NCBI GenBank assembly: GCA_934444765.1
Contig: CAKSDC010000028.1
Coordinates: 1-12,513 of the forward strand
Source: an uncultured Oscillospiraceae bacterium
GTDB lineage: Bacteria; Bacillota; Clostridia; Oscillospirales; Ruminococcaceae
Direction: 5' to 3'
Length of the DNA stretch: 12,513 nt
Shown: positions 1 to 7,385 of the stretch, piece after piece
Position numbering within the stretch: position 1 is the first letter of the stretch
How the letters are laid out: each line of letters opens with the position of its first letter
The notes under the pieces: generated by a model
The model's database searches: none
Seen by the model: the letters and a program-made list of their open reading frames with translations, nothing else
Told to the model about the DNA's origin: nothing
Program-made: the position numbers and the translations under genes

Positions 1-615
1 GTCGTAAACATCCCCCAACCGTTATCAGCGACAGACTTTCCAAAGTTTAATGCTTGTGACATAGCTTTCATATCCAAATCTTCAATACATATGCAGTCAT
101 AGGTATTGGCTATCTGTCTTGATAGTCTATGCAAGAAGTCTTTTCTTTGATTAGCTACTCTTTCGTGCAGTTTAGCAATTTTTAGACGTTGCTTATTCCT
201 ATTTTGACTACCTGTCACACATTTAGAGAGTTTTCTCTGTTCTCTTGCTAACTTTTTTTGGGATTTTCTAAAATATCTTGGATATTCAGCAGAAGTATTA
301 TCGCTTGCAACATATGAACTTTGGAAATCCACTTTTAGGATTAGTGAAAAAGTTAGTAGAGGCTTTCTGTAAGTTCATTTGAGCGTTGGCAAGTGCTAAA
401 CTATCCACTTCTTTTAGCCATTCAAATTCAGTCTTATACTGTGCAGGTGTATTATTTAATCTTTGTTTGGTTTGTTGGTAGTAGTCTATCTTATCTGATA
501 ACATCTTATTATAGATAAATCTTGCACAACCAAACGTTTTAGCAAACATTATCTTCTGTTCTTCATTTGGATATATTCTAAATTTGTATGCCTTATTTTG
601 TTTCACGTTTTTCAC
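1..615 (-). pseudogene. tnpB: IS200/IS605-family TnpB (OrfB) RNA-guided nuclease, broken by internal deletion and frameshift; runs off the window edge
   Basis: The N-terminal part (about 615 down to 316) reads like TnpB: KAYKFRIYPNEEQ, then CARFIYNKML, LANAQMNLQKA and GFPKF. After GFPKF the frame gives ICCKR and a stop at 298-300. TnpB similarity resumes in another frame from about 318: YVASDNTSAEYPRYFRK, KKLAREQRKLSK, then ICIEDLDMKAM and NGWGMF at the edge. In intact relatives some 80 residues separate these blocks. That stretch carries the first RuvC aspartate and is missing, so a deletion both removed it and shifted the frame. The RuvC-II glutamate (IEDL) remains; RuvC-III would lie beyond position 1. 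The reading frame may begin at GTG 613-615 or, more likely, at GTG 604-606, which has AAGGTG six bases upstream. A consensus promoter is retained. As it stands it cannot encode a working nuclease. Confidence 0.88.
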
Positions 616-640
616 CTTGCCTTTTTATTCGACTGATTGT

Positions 641-669
641 ATTATATTACACTATTTTTAGCTTGTCAA
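641..669 (-). promoter_or_regulatory. Perfect-consensus sigma-A promoter for tnpB
   Basis: On the minus strand TTGACA (664-669) and TATAAT (641-646) are separated by exactly 17 bases. Transcription would start near 634 and run into the tnpB remnant, about 25-30 bases upstream of its start codon. It matches the consensus at all twelve positions, so it is probably active even though the gene is broken. Confidence 0.85.
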
Positions 670-689
670 TAGTGGGGACGTAATTCATT

Positions 690-709
690 CCTCACCTAAA
701 GAGGTGGGG
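690..709. repeat. IS605-type end hairpin
   Basis: CCTCACCT (690-697) pairs with AGGTGGGG (702-709) across an AAAG loop: eight pairs including one T-G. On the plus strand it is flanked by AATTCATT on one side and CTTCTTGC on the other, words I recall from the ends of IS605-type elements. It lies upstream of tnpB, so here it marks the left end. There is no following T-tract, so it is not an obvious terminator for the pyrophosphorylase gene. Confidence 0.6.
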
Positions 710-727
710 ACTTCTTGCTGTATTTAG

Positions 728-1960
728 TTAAATGGATATACCATTCTTTTGTAATAGTATCTGTGCAGTCTTTACTGAGTCTACACCGACAGCGTTTTTA
801 ATTGGTGCGAACTCTTTAGTACGGTCTACTTCATAGGCTAAACAGTCATCTTGTAGTCTAACCATATCTAATACTAAAGTTTCGTACTTGTAACCGTTAG
901 GAGTATCTGGAACTATAAGGTTGCCTTCTTCATCAAGATACTTTAACTTTTTATGTGCTGAATATACTGGAAGTATACTGTTACTGATTTCTTCTAACTT
1001 GTCAAGTCTAAATAGATAGTTAAGTATTACACCAAATCTATACGATAGAGTGCCGTCTGGTTCACGACGATGTATCATTTCGTCGGTCATTTCGATGTAT
1101 TCAACTATGGAAATCTTTCCGTCTTCCTTACATAGTACGCCTACTCTTTCGTTAGGGTCTGCCTTAGATACTACTTTAGCACCGCTTGAATAGTTAGATA
1201 GTATAGTAGCACCTATAAAGCAAGGGTCTGCCATACGTTGTAGTACGTTATCCACTGCAAAGACGTTAATCCATTCTATTCCGTATTGGTGTAGTTTAGG
1301 TAGCAATCCATTAGACTGCATAGACTGAAACCAACCACCGTTTCCGTTAGGTACTGTAAGAATATGGTCTTTTCTGTCCAATACTAAGTGATACTGTTCA
1401 TCTACAGCAGGTTCCATATCTTGTATAAAGAAAGTTATGTATTCTTTAGGATATCCAAAGTAGTTATGTTCTTCTAAAAATTCACGTGTTGGAGTATCGT
1501 TGCTTTCACTCGTCATAATAAATAGATGAATATAACTTTCTGCTTCATCTACTACTTCCATAAGATTGTTTATTAAACATTCAAAGATGTATAGTTCTCT
1601 GTCTATACCAATATTGAAAGTTCCCTTTGGACCATTGTAGCCTAATCGTGAACCTTGTCCACCTGCCAATAGTACTAAACCGACTTTTCCAGCTTGAATA
1701 GTCTTTAGACCAATCTTCTTGTAGCGTTCCTTGTTAGTGGCTATTTCTGGAATGGTTACTGCGGATACTGGTTCAAAGTGACCACGTTTTTTACTTAGAT
1801 TACTTTCTAAGTACTTAGAAAATCTATCAAGATTCAATGAAAATATTTGGTTTAATAGGTTCTGTTGCTCTGCTAAAGATAGCGTATTATAGAACCTTAA
1901 TACTTGCTCCTGTCCATAGTTGGATAAAAAAGTCTTAGCTTCTTGGTATGAGTGTGTCAT
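728..1960 (-). CDS. UDP-sugar pyrophosphorylase of the eukaryotic-type UDPGP/UAP family
   Basis: Predicted to transfer UMP from UTP to a sugar-1-phosphate (N-acetylhexosamine-1-P or glucose-1-P), giving a UDP-sugar and PPi in the cytoplasm for cell-wall or glycan synthesis. It is 410 residues long. The nucleotide-binding signature LAGGQGSRLG is at 98-107, followed by PKG at 111-113. PNGNGG at 204-209, VDN at 236-238 followed by ADPCFIG, EYIE at 287-290 and EFAPIKNA at 383-390 match UDP-N-acetylhexosamine pyrophosphorylases better than glucose-specific enzymes, but the sugar is not provable from sequence. The start has AAAGGAG with 8 bases to ATG. It lies 53 bases downstream of the DUF5662 gene on the same strand and is probably co-transcribed. 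An IS605-type element abuts its 3' end. Confidence 0.88.
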   Translation of the reverse strand: MTHSYQEAKTFLSNYGQEQVLRFYNTLSLAEQQNLLNQIFSLNLDRFSKYLESNLSKKRGHFEPVSAVTIPEIATNKERYKKIGLKTIQAGKVGLVLLAGGQGSRLGYNGPKGTFNIGIDRELYIFECLINNLMEVVDEAESYIHLFIMTSESNDTPTREFLEEHNYFGYPKEYITFFIQDMEPAVDEQYHLVLDRKDHILTVPNGNGGWFQSMQSNGLLPKLHQYGIEWINVFAVDNVLQRMADPCFIGATILSNYSSGAKVVSKADPNERVGVLCKEDGKISIVEYIEMTDEMIHRREPDGTLSYRFGVILNYLFRLDKLEEISNSILPVYSAHKKLKYLDEEGNLIVPDTPNGYKYETLVLDMVRLQDDCLAYEVDRTKEFAPIKNAVGVDSVKTAQILLQKNGISI

Positions 1961-2013
1961 AATATACTCTCCTTTAATACATTTTTATAGTAACATGGTA
2001 TCGTCCTAAAGTG

Positions 2014-2544
2014 TTATTTTAACAGTTTTTTCGCTTCAATGAAGGCTTGTTTTTCACCAAATTCTGCGGTTACTCTTAGCAAGTGTTCTAACTTATCGGA
2101 AGTTTCTTGATGCATAGTCTTATTTTTATAGTTATTAGAGTTTAAAAAGTATTCTAAAGGGGCTACTGTGGTGTAGTCATCTTTAAGGTATGTTTTAGTA
2201 GCAGATAGTCTATCACAGAACATTTCTACGATGTACTTATTAGGCATAGGTATTGGTTTGATATCTCTATTTACGTAGTCTGTCCAATATTCAAAGTGAT
2301 GTTTGTTTCTGCCTTTATGGTGTAGCCATGCCTTAGAGTAACCATATACTATACGTTCTTGCGTATTAGGACTTTTATCGCCTTGATAAAACTTTACTCC
2401 CATAAAAAATTCTGTAGGTGAAAATTTTGACATATCATGAAATACACCTTGCCAAAATATTCCACACTTGCAACAGTATATAAATACTAACCGTTTATGG
2501 TGTAATATTGTACCTAAGTGACCAAAGAATTTTTTTAATATCAT
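2014..2544 (-). CDS. DUF5662 family protein, possibly an HD-like metal-dependent hydrolase
   Basis: A soluble 176-residue protein that I recognise as DUF5662, a family common in Firmicutes without an established function that I know of. Conserved-looking residues suggest a metal site: H36-D37 in the context GVFHDMSKFSPTEF, H75/H76 and H82/H83 in WLHHKGRNKHHFEYW, and D111 in EMFCDR. The spacing resembles HD-domain phosphohydrolases; that assignment is inference. I chose ATG at 2542-2544 because GAGG lies 9 bases upstream and the family similarity begins there. The frame extends upstream to a TTG at 2601, but that lacks a ribosome site and adds residues outside the family. It has its own promoter at 2607-2635 and probably leads into the pyrophosphorylase gene. 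Confidence 0.75.
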   Translation of the reverse strand: MILKKFFGHLGTILHHKRLVFIYCCKCGIFWQGVFHDMSKFSPTEFFMGVKFYQGDKSPNTQERIVYGYSKAWLHHKGRNKHHFEYWTDYVNRDIKPIPMPNKYIVEMFCDRLSATKTYLKDDYTTVAPLEYFLNSNNYKNKTMHQETSDKLEHLLRVTAEFGEKQAFIEAKKLLK

Positions 2545-2606
2545 TAATATACGCCTCGATAGTATAATAGTATGTGCTGATACTACACGTAGTATAAGCA
2601 ATTATT

Positions 2607-2635
2607 AGTATAACATATTACTCAACAAAAAGCAA
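2607..2635 (-). promoter_or_regulatory. Predicted sigma-A promoter for the DUF5662 gene (and probably the pyrophosphorylase gene)
   Basis: Minus strand TTGCTT (2630-2635), 17-base spacer, TATACT (2607-2612). The transcript would start near 2600, giving a leader of about 55 bases. This leader contains the inverted repeat TACTA-CACG-TAGTA (2581-2594) and an overlapping AGTAT/ATACT pair (2570-2585), which could be an operator or just reflect the frequent TAGTA words in this genome. Confidence 0.55.
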
Positions 2636-2691
2636 CAATCACTATAGATATTTAAACTCCTTAATAAAATATATCTTTAAATAAGTATTAA

Positions 2692-3810
2692 CTATTTAAA
2701 GTACATATATAGTTGACACTTAATCATACCATTATAGAGTTTTCTTCTCTTGTCTGCTTTTTTGCCGAAGAAAGTTTCAAAGTCTTCATGTGGTGAGATT
2801 ATATAGCTTGGATTTTCCCTATTTTTTCCGAAGCATTCGCCCATGATAGTGTATAGTTCTTCTGCCTCTTTAATTTCAAGCATTCTTTCGCCATAAGGAG
2901 GATTACATATAGTAATAGCGTCTTTCATAGGTATATAGCCTGCTACGTCTCCTTGTCTTGCATGAATTTTGGACTTTATACCAGCCTTAGCAAAGTTGTT
3001 TAGAGTAAGTTCTACAGCGTCTGGGTCTATATCGTAGCCATATGCTTCAAACGTAGCGTCACGATTGACTAAGTCTATAGCACGAGTTCTTTCTTCTTTC
3101 CAGACTTTAGGGTCTATACACTTCCACCTTTCAGCATCGAAGTGACGGTTAATACCTGGAGCGATGTTCAATGCTTTAAGACCAGCTTCTATTAGTATAG
3201 TTCCGCTACCACAGAAAGGGTCGCATACTATACTGTTTGGACGTACTCTTGCTAAGTCCACTATACCAGCAGCAAGAGTTTCTTTTATAGGTGCTAAGTT
3301 AGAAACTTTTCTGTAACCACGCTTATGAAGACCCATACCACTGGTATCTAAAGATATAGTGCATATATCCTTCATGATAGCAAACTGAATAGTAACATTA
3401 GCACCAGTTTCTTCTAAGTAGGTAACGCCGTATCTTTGACATAGTCTTTCTACTGCACCTTTTTTTAAGGTTCTTTGACAAGCTGGAACACTCGATAGTT
3501 TAGAGTTTAAAGAGTGTCCTTTAACTATAAAAGCATCGTGTTTGCCTATATAGTCTTCTAAAGGTAGGGACTTTATAGTATAGAATAGGTCGTCAAAAGT
3601 AGTAGCCTTGAACTGTGCTAATTCGATTAATACTCTTTCAGCAGTAGCTAAACAATAGTTAGCCCTTGCGAGTACGTATTGGTCGCCCTCAAAAGAGACT
3701 TTTCCGTCTGTGACTACTATGTTCTGTCCGCCTATTTTGGATACTTCAAACTTTAGTACACTTTCTAATCCAAAGTGACAAGGACAGGTTAGTTTAAAAT
3801 TATTATTCAT
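2692..3810 (-). CDS. THUMP-domain class I SAM-dependent RNA methyltransferase (RlmL/YpsC type)
   Basis: Predicted N2-guanine methyltransferase acting on 23S rRNA, by family. It has 372 residues. The N-terminal ferredoxin-like/THUMP RNA-binding region covers about 1-160 (start MNNNFKLTCPCHFGLE). LHKRGYR at 161-167 and IKETLAA at 175-181 lead into a Rossmann methyltransferase domain with DPFCGSGT at 197-204 (SAM binding), the acidic YDIDPDA at 258-265 and the catalytic NPPYGERM at 303-310, the N-P-P-Y motif of amino-methylating enzymes. A ribosome site AAAGGA stands 10 bases before ATG. It lies just past the PBP terminator, so it depends on read-through or on an unseen promoter in a short gap. 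The exact target nucleotide is inferred from the family. Confidence 0.87.
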   Translation of the reverse strand: MNNNFKLTCPCHFGLESVLKFEVSKIGGQNIVVTDGKVSFEGDQYVLARANYCLATAERVLIELAQFKATTFDDLFYTIKSLPLEDYIGKHDAFIVKGHSLNSKLSSVPACQRTLKKGAVERLCQRYGVTYLEETGANVTIQFAIMKDICTISLDTSGMGLHKRGYRKVSNLAPIKETLAAGIVDLARVRPNSIVCDPFCGSGTILIEAGLKALNIAPGINRHFDAERWKCIDPKVWKEERTRAIDLVNRDATFEAYGYDIDPDAVELTLNNFAKAGIKSKIHARQGDVAGYIPMKDAITICNPPYGERMLEIKEAEELYTIMGECFGKNRENPSYIISPHEDFETFFGKKADKRRKLYNGMIKCQLYMYFK

Positions 3811-3850
3811 ATATAGAATATCCTTTCTAAGTGTTTAATGATTTTTTGTC

Positions 3851-3881
3851 AAAAAATGGGCGAACTTTTATATTCGCCCAT
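3851..3881 (-). terminator. Rho-independent terminator of the PBP gene
   Basis: A perfect 9-bp stem, ATGGGCGAA (3856-3864) with TTCGCCCAT (3873-3881), and an 8-base loop, followed on the minus strand by six Ts (3856-3851). It lies 19 bases after the PBP stop codon and separates that gene from the downstream methyltransferase. Confidence 0.9.
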
Positions 3882-3899
3882 GGTACTTTAATATAAGTA

Positions 3900-6488
3900 T
3901 TAGTGTCTACCACAGTATATAGCGTTAGAAGATTTGTAGTATCCTACGTCGGAAGACTTTGGACAACCACTATTAGCTAAGTATCCAGTAGAAGTACAGA
4001 AACGAGCCTCTATTACAGAGTCGCATTCAGGATAGGTAGCGTTGCTATCTATATTGTTAGCGTATCCGCCGATTACGTTTTTCCAAACCTGTGCAGAACT
4101 TAAACTTGGTGATAGTGAAGTAGGAGTATCATAACCTACCCATATACCACTTACAAAGTCTTCAGTTAAGCCTACAAAAGTGATATCGTTGAAGTCGTTA
4201 GTAGTACCAGTCTTACCACATACGGTCTTGTTACTTAACTGAGCAGCAGTACCTGTACCGCTTGTGATAACTTGACGTAGTAACTTATTCATAACGTAAG
4301 AAGTTTCAGCGTCTATAACCTGTTCACCTTGAGTAGTATTATCAAGAAGTACTTCACCAGTAGCACTGTTTTCTATCTTGCTGATAACGTGAGCATCTTT
4401 GAAGTAACCACCGTTACCGTATACCATAAATGCGTTTACTAAGTCTTCTATACAAGTACCACCGTATAGACCACCTACGGCTAATGCGGAGTATGTCATA
4501 TCACCGATACCGTTTTCGGCTTCTTCTGGAGCTATTAGGTTTAAGCCTAACTTATCTCTTGAAAATTCAAATACGGTTTCTAATCCAAGTTCTTGACATA
4601 GTTGAGCAGGTATAGTGTTCTTTGACTCTCTTAAAGCGTTATAAGTATAGTATGTACTATATGACCATGCTAAGTCTGTACCGGAAGTAGTATAGTTTCT
4701 TGGCCAACTTTGACCGTCTACAGTGATACCCTTATCGGTAAAGATAGTAGACCATGTAATATCGTCGTTAGCTAATGCACAACCGTAACTTGCTACAGGT
4801 TTCATGGAAGAACCTACTTGACGTTTACACTGTACCGCACGGTTGAAACATAAGTCTGTATCTTTATCACCGATACCACCAGCTAATGCAAGCACGTTAC
4901 CATTATAGTCCATAGCTACAAAAGCTGATTGAACGTATTCACCTTCACTATTTTTAGAGTATGTTAAAAAGTTATCTCTTGTCTTGTAACTGTTGTCTAC
5001 GTACGCTTGCATATCAAGGTCGATAGTTAAGTATAGAGTGTAACCACCAGCATTGAATATAGATAGTGCTGTATCGGAGTCTACACCTTCTTCTTTAGAT
5101 ATCCAATCTTGAACTTCATATATAGCAGCGTCTACATACCAAGGAGTTATAGTCTTAATAGGGTTTCCGTTTTCGTCGTATTCTATGTTTTCGTCGTCAT
5201 CGTCGAATAGTTTGAAGTCAGGATTTAGAACCTTAAACTTAGCAGAATTAGTAAATATAAGTTCTTCGTTTAGAGCCTCTTCGTACTGTTCTACTGATAT
5301 TACACCATTTTCATACATCTTGTAGAGTACGTATTCTTGACGTTCTTTGTTATCGTCTGGATTGTTTATAGGGTTATACTTAAAAGGGTCTTTAGGAATG
5401 GAGGCTAAACAAGCTGCTTCAGCTACGGAAAGTTCGCTTGTTGACTTACCAAAGAAGGCCAATGAAGCTGCCTCTATACCGTTTAAGTTGTTACCGTCCA
5501 TACGTCCAAAGTAGATACAGTTTAAGTACGATTCCAATATAGTATCTTTAGGATATTTTTTTTCCAACTGCATAGCACGGAATATTTCTCTAATCTTACG
5601 AGTAGAACTTACTTCGTTTTCACCTGTAACGTTTTTAACCAACTGTTGAGTGATAGTAGAACCACCCTGTTCGGAGCTATAGATGTTTATGAATATGTTC
5701 ACGAATGCACCTAAAGTTCTCTTAAAGTCTACACCGTCGTGAGCGTAAAAACGTTCGTCTTCGGTATACACAAAGGCGTTTCTTACGTCTTGAGGTATCT
5801 GTTCTATAGTGATAGGTATTCTCTGTTCACCGTTAGAAGACTTAGCCTTGTATACCAGATTTTCTGTACCGTCTTTGTCCACTGTGTATATGTATGAAGC
5901 GTAAGACATTTCATAGTCGGTTAGATTTACGTCTGTAGTGGTATCCATAAAACTTAATACGTATATTACGAACGCTACGGCACATATAGTACCAGTCATA
6001 ATTAGTATCAAGAATACCGATACTATAGTAGTTCCCACTGCTTTGAATAGGTGCTTAAAGAATGCTAAAATATAGTATAGTACACCTTTTCCTTTTTTAG
6101 GGGTAGTAGTAGGTTCTTCTTGATTAGTTTTATTAGGACGTGGTTTGCGTTCAAACTTTGGAAGTGCAAAGTTGATACTTTTTTTAGCCTTAGCTGACTT
6201 TTTAGGTTTTTCGTCCTCAGTCATATTGTAAGGATTTTCTTCTGTAGAAGTATCGTCTTCGTTGGCACTGTCTTCGGTAATATTTGAACTATCTTCTGTA
6301 GTAGTTTCGTCTGAGGTATCCTCTAATGGAGGTATTTCTGAAGTATCTTGATACTGTTCGTCGTCTTCGTAGTACTCATCATCGTCGTAGTACTGACCGT
6401 CATCGTCATAATACTCGTCATCTTCGTAGTATTCGTCGTCGTCATAGCCTTCGTTGTCTGGAAGATTTTTGTTATCGTTATCTTTCAT
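3900..6488 (-). CDS. Class A penicillin-binding protein (bifunctional transglycosylase/transpeptidase, PBP1A type) with an acidic tyrosine-rich cytoplasmic tail
   Basis: Polymerises lipid II into glycan strands and cross-links peptides on the outer face of the membrane. With ATG at 6486-6488 (AAAGGAG 7 bases upstream) it has 862 residues; a GTG at 6530 in frame lacks a ribosome site. Residues about 11-90 are a low-complexity D/E/Y tail with imperfect repeats of EYYEDD/YYDDD, followed by a Lys-rich stretch and one membrane helix at about 152-179. The GT51 domain has EDERF at 243-247 (catalytic Glu) and GGSTITQQ at 275-282. The transpeptidase domain has S560-S-M-K563, S622-K-N624 and K759-T-G-T762. 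The end carries four cysteines (822, 831, 842, 859), a tail I recognise from clostridial PBPs. It has its own promoter and terminator, so it is probably monocistronic. Confidence 0.95.
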   Translation of the reverse strand: MKDNDNKNLPDNEGYDDDEYYEDDEYYDDDGQYYDDDEYYEDDEQYQDTSEIPPLEDTSDETTTEDSSNITEDSANEDDTSTEENPYNMTEDEKPKKSAKAKKSINFALPKFERKPRPNKTNQEEPTTTPKKGKGVLYYILAFFKHLFKAVGTTIVSVFLILIMTGTICAVAFVIYVLSFMDTTTDVNLTDYEMSYASYIYTVDKDGTENLVYKAKSSNGEQRIPITIEQIPQDVRNAFVYTEDERFYAHDGVDFKRTLGAFVNIFINIYSSEQGGSTITQQLVKNVTGENEVSSTRKIREIFRAMQLEKKYPKDTILESYLNCIYFGRMDGNNLNGIEAASLAFFGKSTSELSVAEAACLASIPKDPFKYNPINNPDDNKERQEYVLYKMYENGVISVEQYEEALNEELIFTNSAKFKVLNPDFKLFDDDDENIEYDENGNPIKTITPWYVDAAIYEVQDWISKEEGVDSDTALSIFNAGGYTLYLTIDLDMQAYVDNSYKTRDNFLTYSKNSEGEYVQSAFVAMDYNGNVLALAGGIGDKDTDLCFNRAVQCKRQVGSSMKPVASYGCALANDDITWSTIFTDKGITVDGQSWPRNYTTSGTDLAWSYSTYYTYNALRESKNTIPAQLCQELGLETVFEFSRDKLGLNLIAPEEAENGIGDMTYSALAVGGLYGGTCIEDLVNAFMVYGNGGYFKDAHVISKIENSATGEVLLDNTTQGEQVIDAETSYVMNKLLRQVITSGTGTAAQLSNKTVCGKTGTTNDFNDITFVGLTEDFVSGIWVGYDTPTSLSPSLSSAQVWKNVIGGYANNIDSNATYPECDSVIEARFCTSTGYLANSGCPKSSDVGYYKSSNAIYCGRH

Positions 6489-6591
6489 CGAGTAGCTCCT
6501 TTCGATATTATATATAGTAAACTGTAACACGGTTACGTGCTATAGTAATATTACGACCTATCTCTTAAAAAAAATATTCCTACAGAGTTTT

Positions 6592-6620
6592 ATTATATCA
6601 CACAAATAAGATTTTGTTAA
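6592..6620 (-). promoter_or_regulatory. Predicted sigma-A promoter for the PBP gene, with palindromes in the leader
   Basis: Minus strand TTAACA (6615-6620), 17 bases, TATAAT (6592-6597). The predicted leader of about 95 bases contains two close palindromes: a perfect 10-bp GTAATATTAC (6545-6554) and GTAAC-ACG-GTTAC (6524-6536). Either may be a regulator site or RNA hairpin; no known motif is recognised. Confidence 0.75.
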
Positions 6621-6714
6621 GTGGTTTTTGAAATTTAGTCACATTGAATAAATCGTTTAAAGTATTCCAAGAATAAGAGTACAAAATAAACAATTGAAAG
6701 GATTTGAATACTAT

Positions 6715-7044
6715 ATGATTTCTAAGGTTACTGCTTTAAACGTTGGTATACTGTTGTTTGGTGTTATAGCCTCTACTACTATTATCAACATGGCTTACGC
6801 TGAAAAGGAAACACATTCGATACCTATAGAAACTACCGTTCCAGTAGAAAAACGTGGTGGATATATACTTAAAGAGTACAACGGCAAAATAGGGGTCTTT
6901 CGTACTAACGCACAAAAACCTTATACTTATGTAGATATGGACATTAACTATCTTACAGAATACGACCGTGAACTACTTACCATAGGCATAGAAGTAGATA
7001 CTCAACAACAACTGAACTCTTTAATCGAAGATATTACTTCATAG
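6715..7044 (+). CDS. Small exported or membrane-anchored protein with a BofC C-terminal-like domain
   Basis: 109 residues from ATG 6715; the frame runs up to TTG 6694, but that TTG immediately precedes the AAAGGA ribosome site (6697-6702, 12 bases before the ATG). Residues 4-29 form a hydrophobic segment ending in MAYA before EKE, which fits a type I signal peptidase site after A29 or an uncleaved anchor. The rest has YILKEYNGKIGVF, a pattern I associate with the C-terminal domain of BofC-like proteins, then DMDINYLTEYDRELLTIGIEV. BofC in Bacillus acts in forespore signalling, but many clostridial proteins carry only this domain and their role is unknown. It is transcribed divergently from the PBP gene and has its own terminator. 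Family assignment is from memory and moderate; function is not claimed. Confidence 0.65.
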   Translation: MISKVTALNVGILLFGVIASTTIINMAYAEKETHSIPIETTVPVEKRGGYILKEYNGKIGVFRTNAQKPYTYVDMDINYLTEYDRELLTIGIEVDTQQQLNSLIEDITS

Positions 7045-7052
7045 ACTAAAAC

Positions 7053-7094
7053 AAGGAACTATATAATAGTATATAGTTCCTTATTTTTATTTTT
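7053..7094 (+). terminator. Rho-independent terminator after the BofC-like gene
   Basis: A perfect 12-bp stem, AAGGAACTATAT (7053-7064) with ATATAGTTCCTT (7071-7082), with a 6-base loop, followed by ATTTTTATTTTT (7083-7094). It is oriented for the plus-strand gene ending 8 bases upstream; the opposite side has only a weak T run. Confidence 0.92.
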
Positions 7095-7135
7095 AACCAA
7101 ACGGTTTAGAACTTTAAATTAAACGTAACAGTTGA

Positions 7136-7381
7136 CTATCTATCTAACATTCTTTCAGCCTCAAGAAGTATACGTTCTATTCGATTAAGTTCATCTATTG
7201 ATTTGGCATAGTACATTTCTTCTCTTAAGTCCACAAGTTCCCAATATTTTTTGGCATACTCATTATTTTTATCGTTTTCATTAATATGATACTTATCTAT
7301 AAAGTTAGAGAATTTAGTTACTATATTAGCTGAAAATTCTCTTAAAACCTCTAATTCTAAAGTGAAGTCATAGTTGCCCAT
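7136..7381 (-). CDS. Unrecognised 81-residue helical protein translationally coupled to pfk
   Basis: I do not recognise this protein. It is rich in charged residues and leucine and looks fully helical. It has no membrane segment, signal peptide, cysteine or known catalytic motif. The C-terminal half (DLREEMYYAKSIDELNRIERILLEAERML) could form an amphipathic or coiled-coil helix. Its ATG starts 4 bases after the pfk stop and there is no Shine-Dalgarno sequence in the end of pfk, which suggests translation by coupling to the upstream gene. No clear terminator follows it. Base composition is like its neighbours. A role tied to phosphofructokinase is possible from position only. Confidence 0.7.
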   Translation of the reverse strand: MGNYDFTLELEVLREFSANIVTKFSNFIDKYHINENDKNNEYAKKYWELVDLREEMYYAKSIDELNRIERILLEAERMLDR

Positions 7382-7385
7382 AATA

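Larger units (their letters stand above)
1..727 (-). mobile_element. Partial IS200/IS605-type element (tnpB remnant plus upstream end)
   Basis: The tnpB remnant, its promoter and an 8-bp hairpin at 690-709 form one end of an IS605-like element. No tnpA is visible; it may be absent or beyond the window. The exact outer boundary cannot be fixed because this family makes no target duplication and the other end is out of view. It must lie between the hairpin and the stop codon of the neighbouring pyrophosphorylase gene at 728-730, so the element sits within about 20 bases of that gene's end without disrupting it. Confidence 0.7.

Noticed and set aside
1..615. A domesticated nuclease-dead TnpB repressor (TldR-like)
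   Set aside because: The catalytic region is deleted together with a frame change and stop, so no full-length inactive protein can be made; simple decay explains it better.
2602..2691. A small gene or terminator after the rRNA methyltransferase
   Set aside because: An AAGGAG is present, but the only nearby start (GTG) gives six codons, and the AGATAT/ATATCT pairing is weak without a T-tract.
3817..3852. TTGACA at 3847-3852 (minus strand) as the -35 of the methyltransferase gene
   Set aside because: The only hexamer at 17 bases is TAGAAA, which overlaps the ribosome site, so the transcript would start after the Shine-Dalgarno sequence; the TTGACA arises from the terminator T-tract.
6326..6517. 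An Arg/His-rich plus-strand reading frame
   Set aside because: It is the antisense of the D/E/Y repeat in the PBP tail; the repeats create the open frame.
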